Shown here one piece after another: positions 22,105 through 33,040 of a DNA stretch of 64,000 nucleotides. Below the pieces are notes generated by a model, which was not told the DNA's origin, made no database searches, and saw only the letters and a list, made by a program, of their open reading frames with translations. Position numbers and translations under genes: made by a program. Source of the stretch: Bostrychus sinensis (lineage: Eukaryota; Chordata; Actinopteri; Gobiiformes; Eleotridae); NCBI GenBank assembly GCA_020698575.1, contig CM036247.1, positions 32,637,086 through 32,701,085 of the forward strand, read 5' to 3'. Numbering within the stretch: position 1 is the first letter of the stretch; each line of letters opens with the position of its first letter.

Positions 22105-22770
22105 CCCAACAGCCCAACAGCTCACCTAATTGGCTGTTTTGGAACTGACCCGATAACCGTGGATGGTTCCCTCAGCCGCCAGCGCCCTTCCCAAAATGGC
22201 CGCCCCACCACAAGCACTTTTCACAGAGCCCTGGCTTGTTAATCCTTTATTCCCCTCTTTCCTCCTCTCTCTCGTTCTCCCATTGGCCTCGAGCGTCTTC
22301 ATTACCCCGACTGTTTTGCGAGCGCACCATTGGGTGTAACAAAATACCGCACTGACCGCCATTTAGGTCATTTCCTCTGCCTAAGACCAGATATTAAAGC
22401 GAGTTTAGCCAGTGCCAGAGCGGGACCTGGCTAATCTAATTAAAGGCTGAGGGAAAGCGGTGCCGAGCCAGCGACGGTTCCCCCCTTTTGAGAAACGAGG
22501 CACCGCAAAATACAATGTGGTAATGTCTGTGGGACTAATTCTTCCGGAGGAGGGAGAGACGGCCCAGGATCTGCAGACAGCCACGGCTCCTAACGGGACA
22601 AAAAAGAGTGGGCAGAGCAGTCAGCGGGTGATATATGTTATATATGGTGAGCAAAGGAGACGCAGTCCAAGGAAGAAGCCTGCTGTAAAAGTGTTCCCTA
22701 ACCACCGGAGCATGGGCACACACCAGTCGATGTGTTATTTGGTACTGGGCACACAGCAAGAATAAAGAGC
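22105..22770 (+). promoter_or_regulatory. GC-rich promoter-like block with short ORF and AATAAA
   Basis: A sharply non-repetitive, CpG-bearing block. ATTGG (inverted CCAAT) occurs near 22130, 22281 and 22330. CCGCCATTT, the reverse of a YY1 site, lies at 22358-22366 and AAAATGGCCGCC near 22195. An AT-rich 'atattaaagc' at about 22392 follows. An ATG at 22523 opens 80 codons, a donor-like GTGAGC sits near 22646, and AATAAA (22761-22766) overlaps the stop. I recognise no protein. It may be an enhancer, a cryptic promoter or a small unannotated transcript. Confidence 0.4.
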
Positions 22771-22856
22771 TGATTTTGTGTTTAGTTTATTTGATATAAA
22801 AATCTACCATTACTAGACATGAGGTGATACCTTGTTTGACGTAGTTTATTAATTCA

Positions 22857-23934
22857 TTCATCTTCAGGGACGGCTGGTATCAATGGGCTTGGTGGGCTAA
22901 GACCTCCCTGACATTTTCAAACACAAAACTTACTTAGTTGTTATAGCAAATTGCCATATCATTTTTAATAATCTGATGTGAATTATATGCGATAATAATC
23001 TTTTATTGTATTGTCTACAAGATCGCTGTTGTTTTTTGTTTTAAAATAATCCAATATTGCTGCAAAGAATGGAAAAAAGGCTATTTTTATTTAGCCAAAG
23101 AACCGCACGGGACATTACATTAGTGTGGTGATTGACAGGTGTGAGTCCCACCCTGTTCATATCTACAGCATAAAGGGCTAGATTCATTTAGCACAGACCT
23201 GGATTTGGCCAATCACAGAGCACGTACAGCATTCAGAGTACGTAGCCTGTACTTTTGAGTGATGGCGGCAGTAATAACAAAGCTATGGTGACTGAAGTTT
23301 GTTAAAGCAGCACGAAGTTTGCAGGATTTTTCTAACACTGAAAATTACCTCAAATCACCATTACACCTGGAGCAGAACAGTGTTTTTAAACGCTACATGC
23401 GTTTGGAGGAGGATTAAATAAAGTTTATGGGGCAAACTCGCCTGAACACTGTTTTTGATCGGACATTATACAGAAACCACCGGACTGCAGTGACAGAGTG
23501 ATTAACGTGTTTTATGAACAAACTTGCCTCACTGAAAGGAAGGATAGAGAAATGTGAGCGTCATTTATAAGGCAACCCGCACATTTCTCCACCTCCTTTA
23601 CAAAACATGACCTGTAACTTAAGGCTAACGGGACTGCATCGTCTGTTATTGTTAGCCTCTTTTGTCATTGTCAGATTGTAGTATTTATCCAAGTATTTGG
23701 ATAAAATAGTGGGGTAAAGTGCTGTTGTGCATTGGCTGAATTTGCTTATAATTGTTGAGCACCTTTGAAGTCATGTGCAAGCGCTTGTGTGACAGCTTGG
23801 CATTAAATCCTATTTTCTTGGTGTGGAAGTTGAACAGTTGTCTAGGGCCTGGTGCTGGTGCTGAGTAGTGTGCGTTATTTTCAATGCATTAGCCCCTCTG
23901 CCCATTGTCACCACCAGCCGTCACTGTTCATCTT
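22857..23934. mobile_element. Complete hAT-like element (22865-23926) with 8-bp TSD
   Basis: Ends CAGGGACGGCTGGT and ACCAGCCGTCACTG are inverted (a mismatch near the tip) and are backed by CAATGGGC/GCCCATTG. A perfect 8-bp duplication TTCATCTT flanks it (22857-22864, 23927-23934). The 1062-bp interior has long non-AT-rich text but no transposase frame I recognise, so it is probably an internally deleted derivative. It interrupts an older retroposon. Confidence 0.85.
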
Positions 23935-24270
23935 CTTACACACACTTTATTAGATGGTCCGGTAGCTGGAGCCTATTTCAGTAACTATGGGCCTTAGGCC
24001 AGGTACACCGCTTTTCAAGGCACCCAAAGTGCTTTACAGCTGAGTCCATTAGTCTTTTCACTCCTCAGACACTCCTCAGACACACTGGGTGGTGTAGTTA
24101 TAGGGGTCAGTCACACTGGGTGGTGGTGAGCTATCTGTAGCCACAGCTGCCGTGGGGCAGACTGAGGGAGACATGGCAGCCCTTCTGCGCGAATGGCCTC
24201 TTCAACCACCACAAAATACACAAACACATTTATACAGGCAAGGTGGGTGAATCACAGATTTAGAGGACAC
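23935..24270 (-). mobile_element. Retroposon fragment, reversed
   Basis: Text such as 'cacccaaagtgctttacag', 'tgaggtggtgagctatctg' with 'gccgtggggcagactgaggg', and 'aggcaaggtgggtgaatc' is the reverse of a common fish LINE/SINE 3' region. It continues across the 22865-23926 insertion. Confidence 0.55.
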
Positions 24271-24479
24271 GAGTCAGGAGGTAGTCCAAAAAGAGACAGC
24301 ATTGGGCATGGGTCCACCACACCACAGGCTACACCACTGTAGCTGATGTAGCCTGTGAAAATATTCCAGTTAAAAATAAAAATTTCAAATTGCTGTAAAT
24401 TATATGTGTTTTTTTTTTTTGTTTTTTTTTTTTTTTGAAAAACACAATAAGACTATAAAAATCTCGTTCATCAAAGCCG

Positions 24480-24905
24480 TTTTCTTATTTTTGTCGCCTG
24501 TCCATTCTGAGGGGGTCAAATGTTGAGGTGGTGGTATTTTGGGAGTCTGTCCCTCTGTGCATTGACCTCTGGCTGACCCCTGAGCTGATAATGAGGTTCT
24601 CCTGGTGAGCGTGCCGTGTCTGTGTGTGAGGCCTCTTTAAAAAGCTCTGCTAATTTGAGCCACACCAGTTATAGGGGTTAGCCCTCCCCTCTGCACCCCC
24701 TGCCCCTGTACCCCAGTGCGAGACCCCTGGTTGCCTCACACACACATGTCCGTGCAGATCCAGGTGTCCCGGGGCGGTCCGTATACTTCACACCCACTGC
24801 CCCACGATCAGTTTCACCTCCTGCATAAGTCCAGTGAAGTGTGAGACTTTTACAAGGCCAAGCCAGATCAGTTACAGGCTCCCACAGAATCCCAGCTCCT
24901 CTGTT
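24480..24905. promoter_or_regulatory. Candidate enhancer block with DR5 motif
   Basis: Non-repetitive, GC-moderate sequence with TAATTTGA (near 24650), several C-rich tracts and a perfect DR5 nuclear-receptor motif at 24563-24579. No coding frame is recognised. Confidence 0.4.
24563..24579 (-). promoter_or_regulatory. DR5 retinoic-acid-receptor-type site
   Basis: TGACCT-CTGGC-TGACCC reads on the minus strand as GGGTCA, five bases, AGGTCA. That is the classic RAR/RXR direct repeat with 5-bp spacing and no mismatch. A match of this stringency is expected about 0.1 times in this window by chance. Confidence 0.5.
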
Positions 24906-25379
24906 CTAAACACACGCAACAATAAAACGGTCACTAAGTGAAGACGTCTTCAATGTCCCAGAGTCAGAAATTCTTCTTCTTTTTTTTACAGTTTCCTTCT
25001 GGGGAACAATGTTAACGTTTGGCAGTTTATAGAGCACAATAATAATGAGCCACTGGCTAACGTTCTAGTGTCTGAATTATTGTGTGTGGTGGCTTTGTTC
25101 TTTGAATTTTTTTTTTTCTTTTTAACTTTTTAACATATGTAATCATAAAAAAAAAATTTGCATTACAGAAGCCCTGCCTTATGTTAAAATGTGGGCTATA
25201 TTATGATTTTATTAATATTTTATTAATATTTGCCTTTAAATCTTTACACCTTTAAACAAATCTGGCTAAAAGAAAATGTAACATAAAGAAATAGGTGAAG
25301 ATATCAACAGACGGCAGAAGAGTGCAGGGTGTTGCGGCCTTTTGAACATATAATCATAGAAAAAGAGCACTTCACATCC
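24906..25379. other. AT-rich intergenic, nothing recognised
   Basis: Contains poly(T)/(A) tracts at about 25106-25160 and no gene or repeat family that I recognise. Confidence 0.4.
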
Positions 25380-26100
25380 TCAAATGTTATGTATGATGCC
25401 ATTTTAGTACAAAATGAAAAATAGCTGTGAGGAATCAGTGGAAACACAGCTGTACACTGGCTGGAATTGGCGGGGCTTCGTGGGAGAGGTGGAGGCTATT
25501 GGAACTGAGTGTCCTGAGGCCTCCAAAACTCAGCACCAAAGAATACAGCATTACTCAAACCGGCGTGAATGAAATAAAACACAACTCCAGGTATGTTTGT
25601 GACAGTGGTGGACAAAGTACTCAAAATCTGTACTCAAGTAAAAGTACCATGACTTCAAATATAATATTGCTCAAGTAGATGTGAAAGTACTTAACAAAAA
25701 ATTTACTTTAGTGAAAGTAAAAAAGTTGAGTGTGAAATTTACTTGGGTTGTTTCAAAGGGGAGTTTTTCCAAAATATTTATTTTTCATACAAACTGTATG
25801 AGTCTATTTATTATAATAAAAAAATAAATGATAGTACATGTAAAATTATTATAGCTTCATTTTAAAGGCAGATTATTAATTGTATTTGTATATTGAATTT
25901 AAGAATTACTATTTACAGTTAAGCATGTTTAAAATGCCTTTGTACCAGTAAATACAGATGTTTTATATGGTGATTCATCAACATGTGAGTGAGGGGGTAT
26001 TTATGATATGACAGAAAACCCAGGGGGTACACAAGACAAAAAAGGTTGGGAACAACTGGCATAGAGGACAAAGGCTACTTTTACCTGTAAAATTTTACTT

Positions 26101-26135
<35 letters not shown>

Positions 26136-26245
26136 ACATCCAACTTTTTCTTCAAAAATGTACCTAAATGAAAGCATGGCGGTTTTTGATGACACTATAA
26201 TACAAATACAAAAAGTAGATTTTAGACAATATAGCCCCTTTAAAG
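25380..26245. mobile_element. TTAAAGGGG-family MITE interrupted by a younger element
   Basis: The left part ends '...ctccaggtatgtttgtga' and resumes at 26182 with 'gtttttgatgacactataat', ending 'atagcccctttaaag' near 26245. The join reconstructs the order of the family interior seen at 12162-12516. The split point is the insertion site of 25603-26181. Confidence 0.6.
25603..26181. mobile_element. CAGTGGTGGACAAAGTAC element, nested and decayed
   Basis: The left end CAGTGGTGGACAAAGTAC is intact and the right end decayed. Target copies GTTTGTGA (25595-25602) and GTTTTTGA (26182-26189) match at 7 of 8. Inside lies another relic ending 'aaaggttgggaacaactg' (26058) and a poly(A) run (26105-26135). 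Confidence 0.55.
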
Positions 26246-26269
26246 CCAACTGAATAACCATCCATAACA

Positions 26270-26620
26270 TTATTATTTCAGATCTCTACTCTTCCTCTCT
26301 GTCAGTCCTGACTTGGCCTCCCTCTCTGGGCTCTGACTAATTGTAAATGTTTTGATTAAAGCCTGCAGATGCCTCGGTGAAAGCTGTAGCTCTTTCTTGT
26401 GGCGAGGAGCAGGAATGTTCCCATCAGCCCTGGGACGCCACAGCAGCCCGCTCCCTCGTTGCTGTTTACACTCCGACGGGCCGCTCATGTGGGGGAGATT
26501 TATGACTTATTTACTCTGGGTTTGGCGCGGGCTCTTCTTGGTCCAAACTTGTGATCACTTTCGATGTGGCATCCAGACCACGGCGTGATGGTGGCATGTA
26601 AACACCGAGCTGGAATCTGG
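26270..26620. promoter_or_regulatory. Candidate conserved noncoding block
   Basis: Non-repetitive sequence with homeodomain/TALE-like cores (gactaattgtaaatg; ttgattaaagc) and 'tttatgacttatttac' (Cdx/Hox-like). Open frames on both strands (78, 71) are unrecognised. Confidence 0.35.
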
Positions 26621-26854
26621 GCGTGTGCTGCTGTGTGAGTGTGTGGCACTGAGAGGCAGAACTGCTAACTATGTATTTGTGTATTAATATGGAGGTATAT
26701 ATCTCATCAGCTGACAGGTGTGTCTGCTTCACATTCCCCTGGTTTACTCTGAGGTTTACATGTGTTATGATATGAGCCTGAACACTGTCCCATGCACATT
26801 CATAGACAGTAGACGGAAGTAATCGTTCTGACTGCACTGGACAGTGGACCGATG

Positions 26855-27020
26855 ATAGTACGTTTCAAGTTACACAATATTCAAACTAAAATGTTGAATT
26901 TCTAGATGTGAAGTAAAAGTACTGTTACCTAAAAAATAATACTCAAAAAAAAAAAAAGTTACACAAGTATTAAGTGTGAGATTTACTTGAGTAGAATGTA
27001 CATTTGAATGTTTTGGCAAA
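26855..27020. repeat. Fragment of the ACTTAAGTAAAAGTA repeat
   Basis: Contains 'gaagtaaaagtactgttacc' and 'tttacttgagtagaatg'. A related right end TTTTCCACCACTG lies at 27789-27800. Confidence 0.6.
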
Positions 27021-27039
27021 TTCTTCTTCTTCTTGAGCT

Positions 27040-27475
27040 AGTATCAAACCCAGAACCTTCTCAAGAGTCAAGAGTCTTTCCTACTTTGCCACAGAAGACT
27101 CACTCATTCATTCATCTTCTTCCACTTATTGCGCTGCTGCATCCTTACAGACCTGAACTATGACTCTATAGATGAGCTAATGGACTAACAGTCCAACCAC
27201 ATTTTGTCCGTCCTGGGAAAGGATCTCTCCTTTAATATGGTTTCCATAAGGTTTCTTCTTTTTTTCCCACAGCTGTTTTTTTTAGGAGTTTTTCCTTACT
27301 GAGAAGGAGGGTCTGAAGACAGGGCATCTCCTCTGGGTCTGTTTAGTTAGTTAGTGTACTCTCTTGTGTCTGATTGTGTGTTATGTCTGATTGTGTGTTT
27401 ATGTTTGATTACCTGTTTGTAAAGCCGAGGCGATTGTTGTAATAGTGGGCTATATAAATAAAATTGAATTGAATT
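27040..27475 (+). mobile_element. Non-LTR retrotransposon 3' end
   Basis: The order 'aggagtttttccttactgag', 'ggcatctcctctgggtctg' and 'gggctatataaataaaattg' with terminal (AATTG)n is the characteristic 3' end of an L2/Maui-like fish LINE. No reverse transcriptase remains. Confidence 0.7.
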
Positions 27476-27479
27476 GAAA

Positions 27480-27800
27480 ATTTAATTATTCCAATTAAAG
27501 GTCATGGGCGACTAGAGCCCATCCCAGTGACTATGGGCATTAGGTAGGGTACACCCTGGACAGCGAAAGTTCGTTGCAGGGCTGATGCAGAAACATTCAG
27601 TAGGGGCACTTTAGAGTTACCTATTCACCTGTACATGCATGTCTTTGGACAGTGGGAGGAAGCCAGAGTACCCAGAGAGAACCCAAGGTAACACAGGTAG
27701 GACATGCAGACTCCACCCAAAGTATGTTCAACAAAATATACTTTATGTACTCTAAAACTACTTTTCTTTCAAAAAAATCACTAGTTATTTTCCACCACTG
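27480..27800 (+). repeat. Common fish interspersed repeat, 'acaccctggacagcg' type
   Basis: Contains 'gggtacaccctggacag', 'catgcatgtctttggacagt' and 'gggaggaagccagagtaccc'. A reversed copy lies at 49290-49490. Confidence 0.65.
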
Positions 27801-27894
27801 ATTTAAATACTGTAATAATAATGGCTAGGATGTATAGTGCCTTCATTGGCAGCCAACCAAACACACAATCACACAGTCATTCACAGACCAAACC

Positions 27895-28265
27895 CAGTAA
27901 AAAGTCTTAAATTAAAAAATCTGAATTTAAGGCCTTAAAAAGTCTTAAATTTGCCAAAATGTAGAGTACTAGGTCTTAAATGTCATGGATATTTAATGTA
28001 ACTACCTGCGTTGACAGCTTATTCTAAATTTAAATTCTCAAATGTGTATTACCATTTCTGATACAAGAGCTCAGATTTTTTCATACCAGAAACAAAATGC
28101 TTTGTGGCAAGCACTGCCGTCAATAGTCACAATTAAACAACACAGCCACATTTATGACTCAACTTTTTGTGCACTGCGGGCTTATGAAGTAGGTCTTAAT
28201 TTTATGGTCTTAAAAAGGTCTAAAAAAGTCTTAAATATAACTTGTTGAGCCATGCAGAAACCCTG
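27895..28265 (-). mobile_element. CAGGGTTTCTGC-family element, reversed
   Basis: Right edge GCAGAAACCCTG; internal text is the reverse complement of 539-971. Flanks AGACCAAA and AGACCAGT match at 6 of 8 and may be a worn target duplication. It splits a SINE-like sequence (27825-27894 and 28266-28400). Confidence 0.65.
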
Positions 28266-28439
28266 AGACCAGTGTATGGTGTATACCCAAAACTACGCAA
28301 TTCTGGGAGCGGGTATTGAACCACCAACCATTAAGTTAATGGAAAACATGCTCTTCCTCCTGGCCTAGTGCAGCTTCAAACAGGTACAGTTGCTGCCATT
28401 GTGTCTAGTGGTCATCACTGTCACAGAGACAGATTCTGG

Positions 28440-28737
28440 ACTCAGACAGACAGACAGTCTTACAGAGAGATTCTCGGTTAAATTCCTGAACTGATTGGGG
28501 CCTTTTTGTGTAGAATTTGCATGTTCTCTCTGTTTTCCCCATCAATTAAAACATTCACAATAGGGAAACCTTCAGACAAGATACTCCTGCCCTAGATCCT
28601 GTCTCAAGATCTGGAGAAAGGGCCTTCAGGTGCTGCACAGTCACCAATTTCTCTGACAGGTTGCCCCAGTGACTCTGAAGGATGAGTCAAATACAGAGAA
28701 GGAATTCCTTAACGGGGAAAATAAAGTCTACATTTTA
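28440..28737 (+). mobile_element. SINE, 'ggggcctttttgtgtagaatttgcatg' family
   Basis: The body 'gcatgttctctctgttttcc' and tail 'ggggaaaataaagtctac' match reversed copies at 43333-43605 and 57815-58120 and the plus copy at 53193-53445. The head is worn. Confidence 0.65.
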
Positions 28738-28799
28738 GTTATATAACCTCTAATGACAATGGGGTTACAGTACTGACCTGGGCCTTGTGCTCCAACGCT

Positions 28800-29260
28800 G
28801 GTTTAGAGAGTTAGCAGGGTAACTTCAGGGTTATTCCTGGGTTTTCAGTACTACAAAGCTAATCAACGTGATTGGTTATTTAGCTACACAAAGAAACCCA
28901 GCTGATACACTGTTGTATGGCTCAGTTGGTAGAGCTGCAGGCGCATTTACAGGGCAACTGCAGCCTCATTGTGGGTTCAAGTCCAGACTTTGACAGTTTG
29001 ATTTTCTATACTCTGTCCTATCAATAAAACATAAAAATATCTTAAAAGAAAAAAAAAAAAAGAAACCCAGTTGATAGTAGTACTGCTTTTCCAGAGCGCT
29101 CATGTTTGGCTTTGTCTACCCGGGTGAGAGACATATCCAGGATAAGTTCAACTAGCTTTGTAGTACATGAGCCCTGGTTAGTGAGTAAGCTGCTCACAAT
29201 GTAACACAATGTAATTTCATCCAATCAGCAACAACTGATATGAGGCACAAGAAGTGTGTA
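28800..29260. repeat. Older repeat split by a SINE
   Basis: 'tttcagtactacaaagct' and 'agctttgtagtacatgagcc' are inverted relative to each other on either side, so the host is a foldback-like repeat. A relative with 'tcagtactacgaagctgg' lies at 31571-31740. Confidence 0.45.
28891..29076 (+). mobile_element. tRNA-derived SINE (28908-29059) with 17-bp TSD
   Basis: Target duplications AAGAAACCCAGCTGATA (28891-28907) and AAGAAACCCAGTTGATA (29060-29076) differ at one base. Inside are an A box (tggctcagttgg) and B box (gggttcaagtcc), then a short unrelated body and an A-rich tail. This is the structure of a pol III retrogene moved by a LINE. It could not serve as a tRNA. Confidence 0.85.
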
Positions 29261-29749
29261 AAGAAGGGAAAAACAAATGGCTGTTTACACTACCACCTCC
29301 ACTGTTAATCTCCTCATTTATTGATTGAATAAATTGGTTGCATTAGTGTTCTGTAATCAGAGTCTTGGACCAATCAGGTGAGAGTAAACACGCTGCACAC
29401 TCCATTAGTAACAGAATCAGGCTGATCACACACAGAGCCAGTGTTTAGAGTTTAACACCAGTGAATAAGACACACTTATACAACTGCTCCTGGCTGAGGG
29501 TAGACTACAGGGAGTGTGGAGGCTCAGAATGAATAATGGTATCTTTTGTGGTCAGGGCCTTTGACAGTTTTCTGCTCATTTTGCAGTAGCCAAAAACTTG
29601 TTCTCTCATCTGATCGCATAATAACATCTGTCTGTTCTTTATTAGCAAATTTCAACCAGTTTCCATTTACAAAACAGTCCAACTTCACAACAAGTTAAGA
29701 GCTCACATTGTCCTTAATATTAAGTATAAATTAGACTGCTGAGTGTGGG
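29261..29749. other. Intergenic, nothing recognised
   Basis: AT-rich with no clear repeat family or coding signal. Confidence 0.4.
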
Positions 29750-30260
29750 AGGTCAACGTTACAAGAGTGTCTACTCTGCGTCGTTGGTCTACACTACTTG
29801 TCAACATTTAAATACTACTGGCAGAAAACTCTACTGAAAACTACTTGTTTTTTTTTGTTTTTTTTTAGCAACAGCAATGTAAAGGCAGATGGTACGACAC
29901 GGGTCAGGTTTGGTACAGCTAGTCCCAAAACCTTGTGTTTCCATTACTCTGGGTCCAGAAGACTGGCATCTGTTACGTAAACACTGACGTCACACGAGCA
30001 AAAGTTGTGCTAATAAATGCGATAAAAACATTTGATGCTGACTTCATAAAGGCATTGCCAGTATTTAATAAAAAGAGGAGAGTAAATCCTGGTGTGTGTT
30101 GGTGTGAGGCTGAAGGTAAAGCTGTATTAACTTCAGTAAACAGGAGACTATTGTCAGTATTCTGAGCATTAAATTCACTTCTCTGTACCACTTTAACATT
30201 TTATCAACTGACTATATAACAACATGAGTCTCGAAGCAAGAGTTATACTTCACTAAACCG
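29750..30260. repeat. Probable DNA-element relic with GGTACGACACGGG text
   Basis: The phrase 'ggtacgacacgggtcagg' with 'tagtcccaaaaccttgtg' then 'tttccatta' resembles the ends of Harbinger-like fish MITEs. The other end is not resolved. Confidence 0.4.
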
Positions 30261-31570
30261 GAAACAGCTGTTGCTAATATACACAGCTTTATTTTTCAAA
30301 AAGTCGCCACAAGATTAGTGCGTCCTCTCTCTGAATACGGCTGTTTATCACTAGGACAAGAACGCGTTTGGTTAAAAATAATATTTTCTCTTGTATTTCT
30401 CTTCTTTGGCTTGTTTTTGCCTGAGTGTGGATTCTCTCTTGTCCAATCAACTCACAGCAGTGCGTAGCTCCACCTTTTCCAAAGTGATCCGAAGTGGACT
30501 CAGAGCTGGAGTTCTCTTGCTAAGGTGCTAAAAGTAGCATGGCTTGGTAAGATTTATGGGGCCGCTTCGCACCATTTTGGGAAATGGAAAGATTAATGTT
30601 AAGGATCACCCAAAATGTTGCTAGATTTGTCACTAGTCTCTTTTTTAGGTCTGAAAAGTCACTAAATCTAGTGACAACTAGTGTTAACAAACCTTGAGCA
30701 ATTCCATGCAGTAGACAAAAGCACCTCTTCCAGCGTTTTCAAAAAACAAAAAACAAATTCTCACACAAAGCCAATCCACAATTGAATCACTGCATATTTG
30801 GAAAACGCCCCTGGGAGACTATGCTATCCCAAAAGAACTACTGAATTGTTTTTAACAAATAACAAGGGCTAATATAGAGAAAAAGCTTCTGCTCTGCTTA
30901 TGCTTATAGCTTTTATCTTAAGTTTTACAACAATTAAAATACATTAGTTAACATATTTAATTTGTGTTTTTTATATATTAGCTTTTATTCTAGTTTGCTA
31001 AACATCAGGATTTCATGTTTTAATAAAACTATGTTGTCGTAATCAGTTTGAGAAAGTCCTTGCTACACATGATGCCTTTTTTAACGTCTACTCAAATTAC
31101 TCGTCTACTCAAATGCCTCTGACTCAATCCCATTACATTACTTATACACATATACAGTATAAATTAAAGACTCTGAAGAACATATCAGTTTATGTATATC
31201 CAGGTGTTTGTTCCCTCACTGCTTCCTGTAGCTACAGTCAGACAGAGAGCACTGTTTCTCAGGTGCTGGTCTGCTCTGCTTATGCTTATAGAAATATGTG
31301 TAAGCTCTGAGTTTCTGCAGGGACTTATTGGAGCTGTTACAGTCCCCGGTGACGCAAGCATCTGATTGGCTGTTGATTTTACTGGACCTCAGATTGACAC
31401 AGGGTTCTTTGGAACAAAACAATTGAACGCCCCCACAAAACAGCTTAGAGAGATTTTCCCCTTCCGTTTCAGAATATGTTCTTGGAGTGCTTCCGTGACT
31501 CACCCACAACATTCAAATAGGCCAGATATTGTATTGTTTTTTTTTGCCATTGTTTGTGCTTTTGACTTGT
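30261..31570. other. Intergenic, short repeat traces
   Basis: The segment 'gctagatttgtcactag' ... 'cactaaatctagtgacaac' near 30630-30690 is a small inverted repeat. The sequence is otherwise AT-rich; 31200-31520 is non-repetitive with unrecognised short frames on both strands. Confidence 0.4.
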
Positions 31571-31830
31571 TCTGAGTAAAAAAAGTTCAGCTGGCTAACT
31601 CACTGAACTTTTTAAACACAATTAGGGAGGTAACTTCCTCTTGCTTTTCAGTACTACGAAGCTGGTTCCCTTTCTACTGAGACAGATCTAAGGAAACAGA
31701 CTGAACGGCTAACCTGGTCCGGAGCAGGATAAGGTAGAGTATAAAATAAAAAGATGTCTCTTTGACCAATCAGTGATGAGAAATGAGCTGCTGTTGCGAA
31801 GGAAAAGGAGTCACTATTTAGAAACACCTC
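31571..31830. repeat. Repeat related to the one at 28800-29260
   Basis: Shares 'tttcagtactacgaagctgg' and the phrase 'gaccaatcagtgatgag' with that repeat's context. Confidence 0.4.
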
Positions 31831-33040
31831 ATCAAGCAGTAACTTTTAGACACGTGGGCCAATACCAGCAACCTGTCACATGACGTTCACCTCTCGCTTG
31901 AGCAGTAAGAAGCAATGTGTGGAAGAATTTCAAAGTGGGCTATGGAGATAAAAGCAAAGAAGACTTTACATTGCACTTAGCTTCATGACCAGACATCCCA
32001 AATGAAATGACCAAAAGTTGTTCTAATTGTCCCGAAAATGATGGCAACGTAGAGTCTCAAGCAGTCTGATAAAACATAAGGAGTACCGTTAGCCACTGTC
32101 GGTCCTGGCAAAATGCTTAGATGCTCAATCTGTCTTTAAACTGAATAAATTTAGCAAATAAACTGTGACAACTCTAAGCTTTCAAATGAATGTGGATAGA
32201 CGGCAAAATAAACAACTCTATATGGGATGAATGAGATACTGTACGTATGTAAGTAACTGTGTAAAGGGTAATACTTTTACAAGTACTCATATTGGTACTC
32301 GGTATTGGCAAGTATTCAAAGTACCCATACTCCAGGGGTGTCCATATGTTTTTCATTTAGGGTCACACAATAAAAAAACGAAAAATATGAGTAAAAGGGT
32401 CAATAACAAGAGTAGTGGCGTATCACATAGGACGTACCATTAAAGTAAGGTGTCTCCACAGTGAATCATTTAGTAGTTTGGCATAGGTTTTGCTCTGGAT
32501 GCCTATCTACAAGCCTACATTTATCCAGGCTTGATGCTGGCACATGGTATTGTTTAATTTTTTGGGCATCACCGACCACTATTTTCTTTTTTAATGTCAG
32601 GTCTGACACACAAGTGCTTGTTATAGAGCTACACATTTCTAAAAATAACTCCATAGTTATCTGCTGTCTGACACAATTTTAGCCAACAGAGACTGAAGCC
32701 CAGATGCCAACAGAAAACAGGCCTTTGGACCCCCCTGTCATACTCATATCAGTTTGACAAGATGTGATATTGGTGCATCCCTAATAAATTATATTTTGCT
32801 CAGGATTACTAAAATTCTTGGTATTATATTGAAACTCATTCCATTAAAAAGATTTAAAGAGTAAACTCTTACACACTTAGCGTATATCTGGTTGTTAGTC
32901 TTTGTACCACTTGGTACAGGCCTGTGTGCCGCTTATTCAGTCTATGATGCTGTATTGTTAATTTTTTTTTTTTTTTGGTTTGTTTAGTTCACAAATCTAG
33001 AGTTTCTAGTTGGTATTCAGATGAACTGTCTCTGTGACTT
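31831..33040. other. Intergenic, nothing recognised
   Basis: AT-rich with traces of 'accactaagt'-type MITE text. A 70-codon open frame at 32231 has no recognisable product. Confidence 0.4.

Noticed and set aside
28908..29059. Possible tRNA gene (A and B boxes)
   Set aside because: There is no cloverleaf beyond the two boxes, and an A-tail and target duplications show it is a SINE. The same holds for 13624-13864 and 53193-53445.
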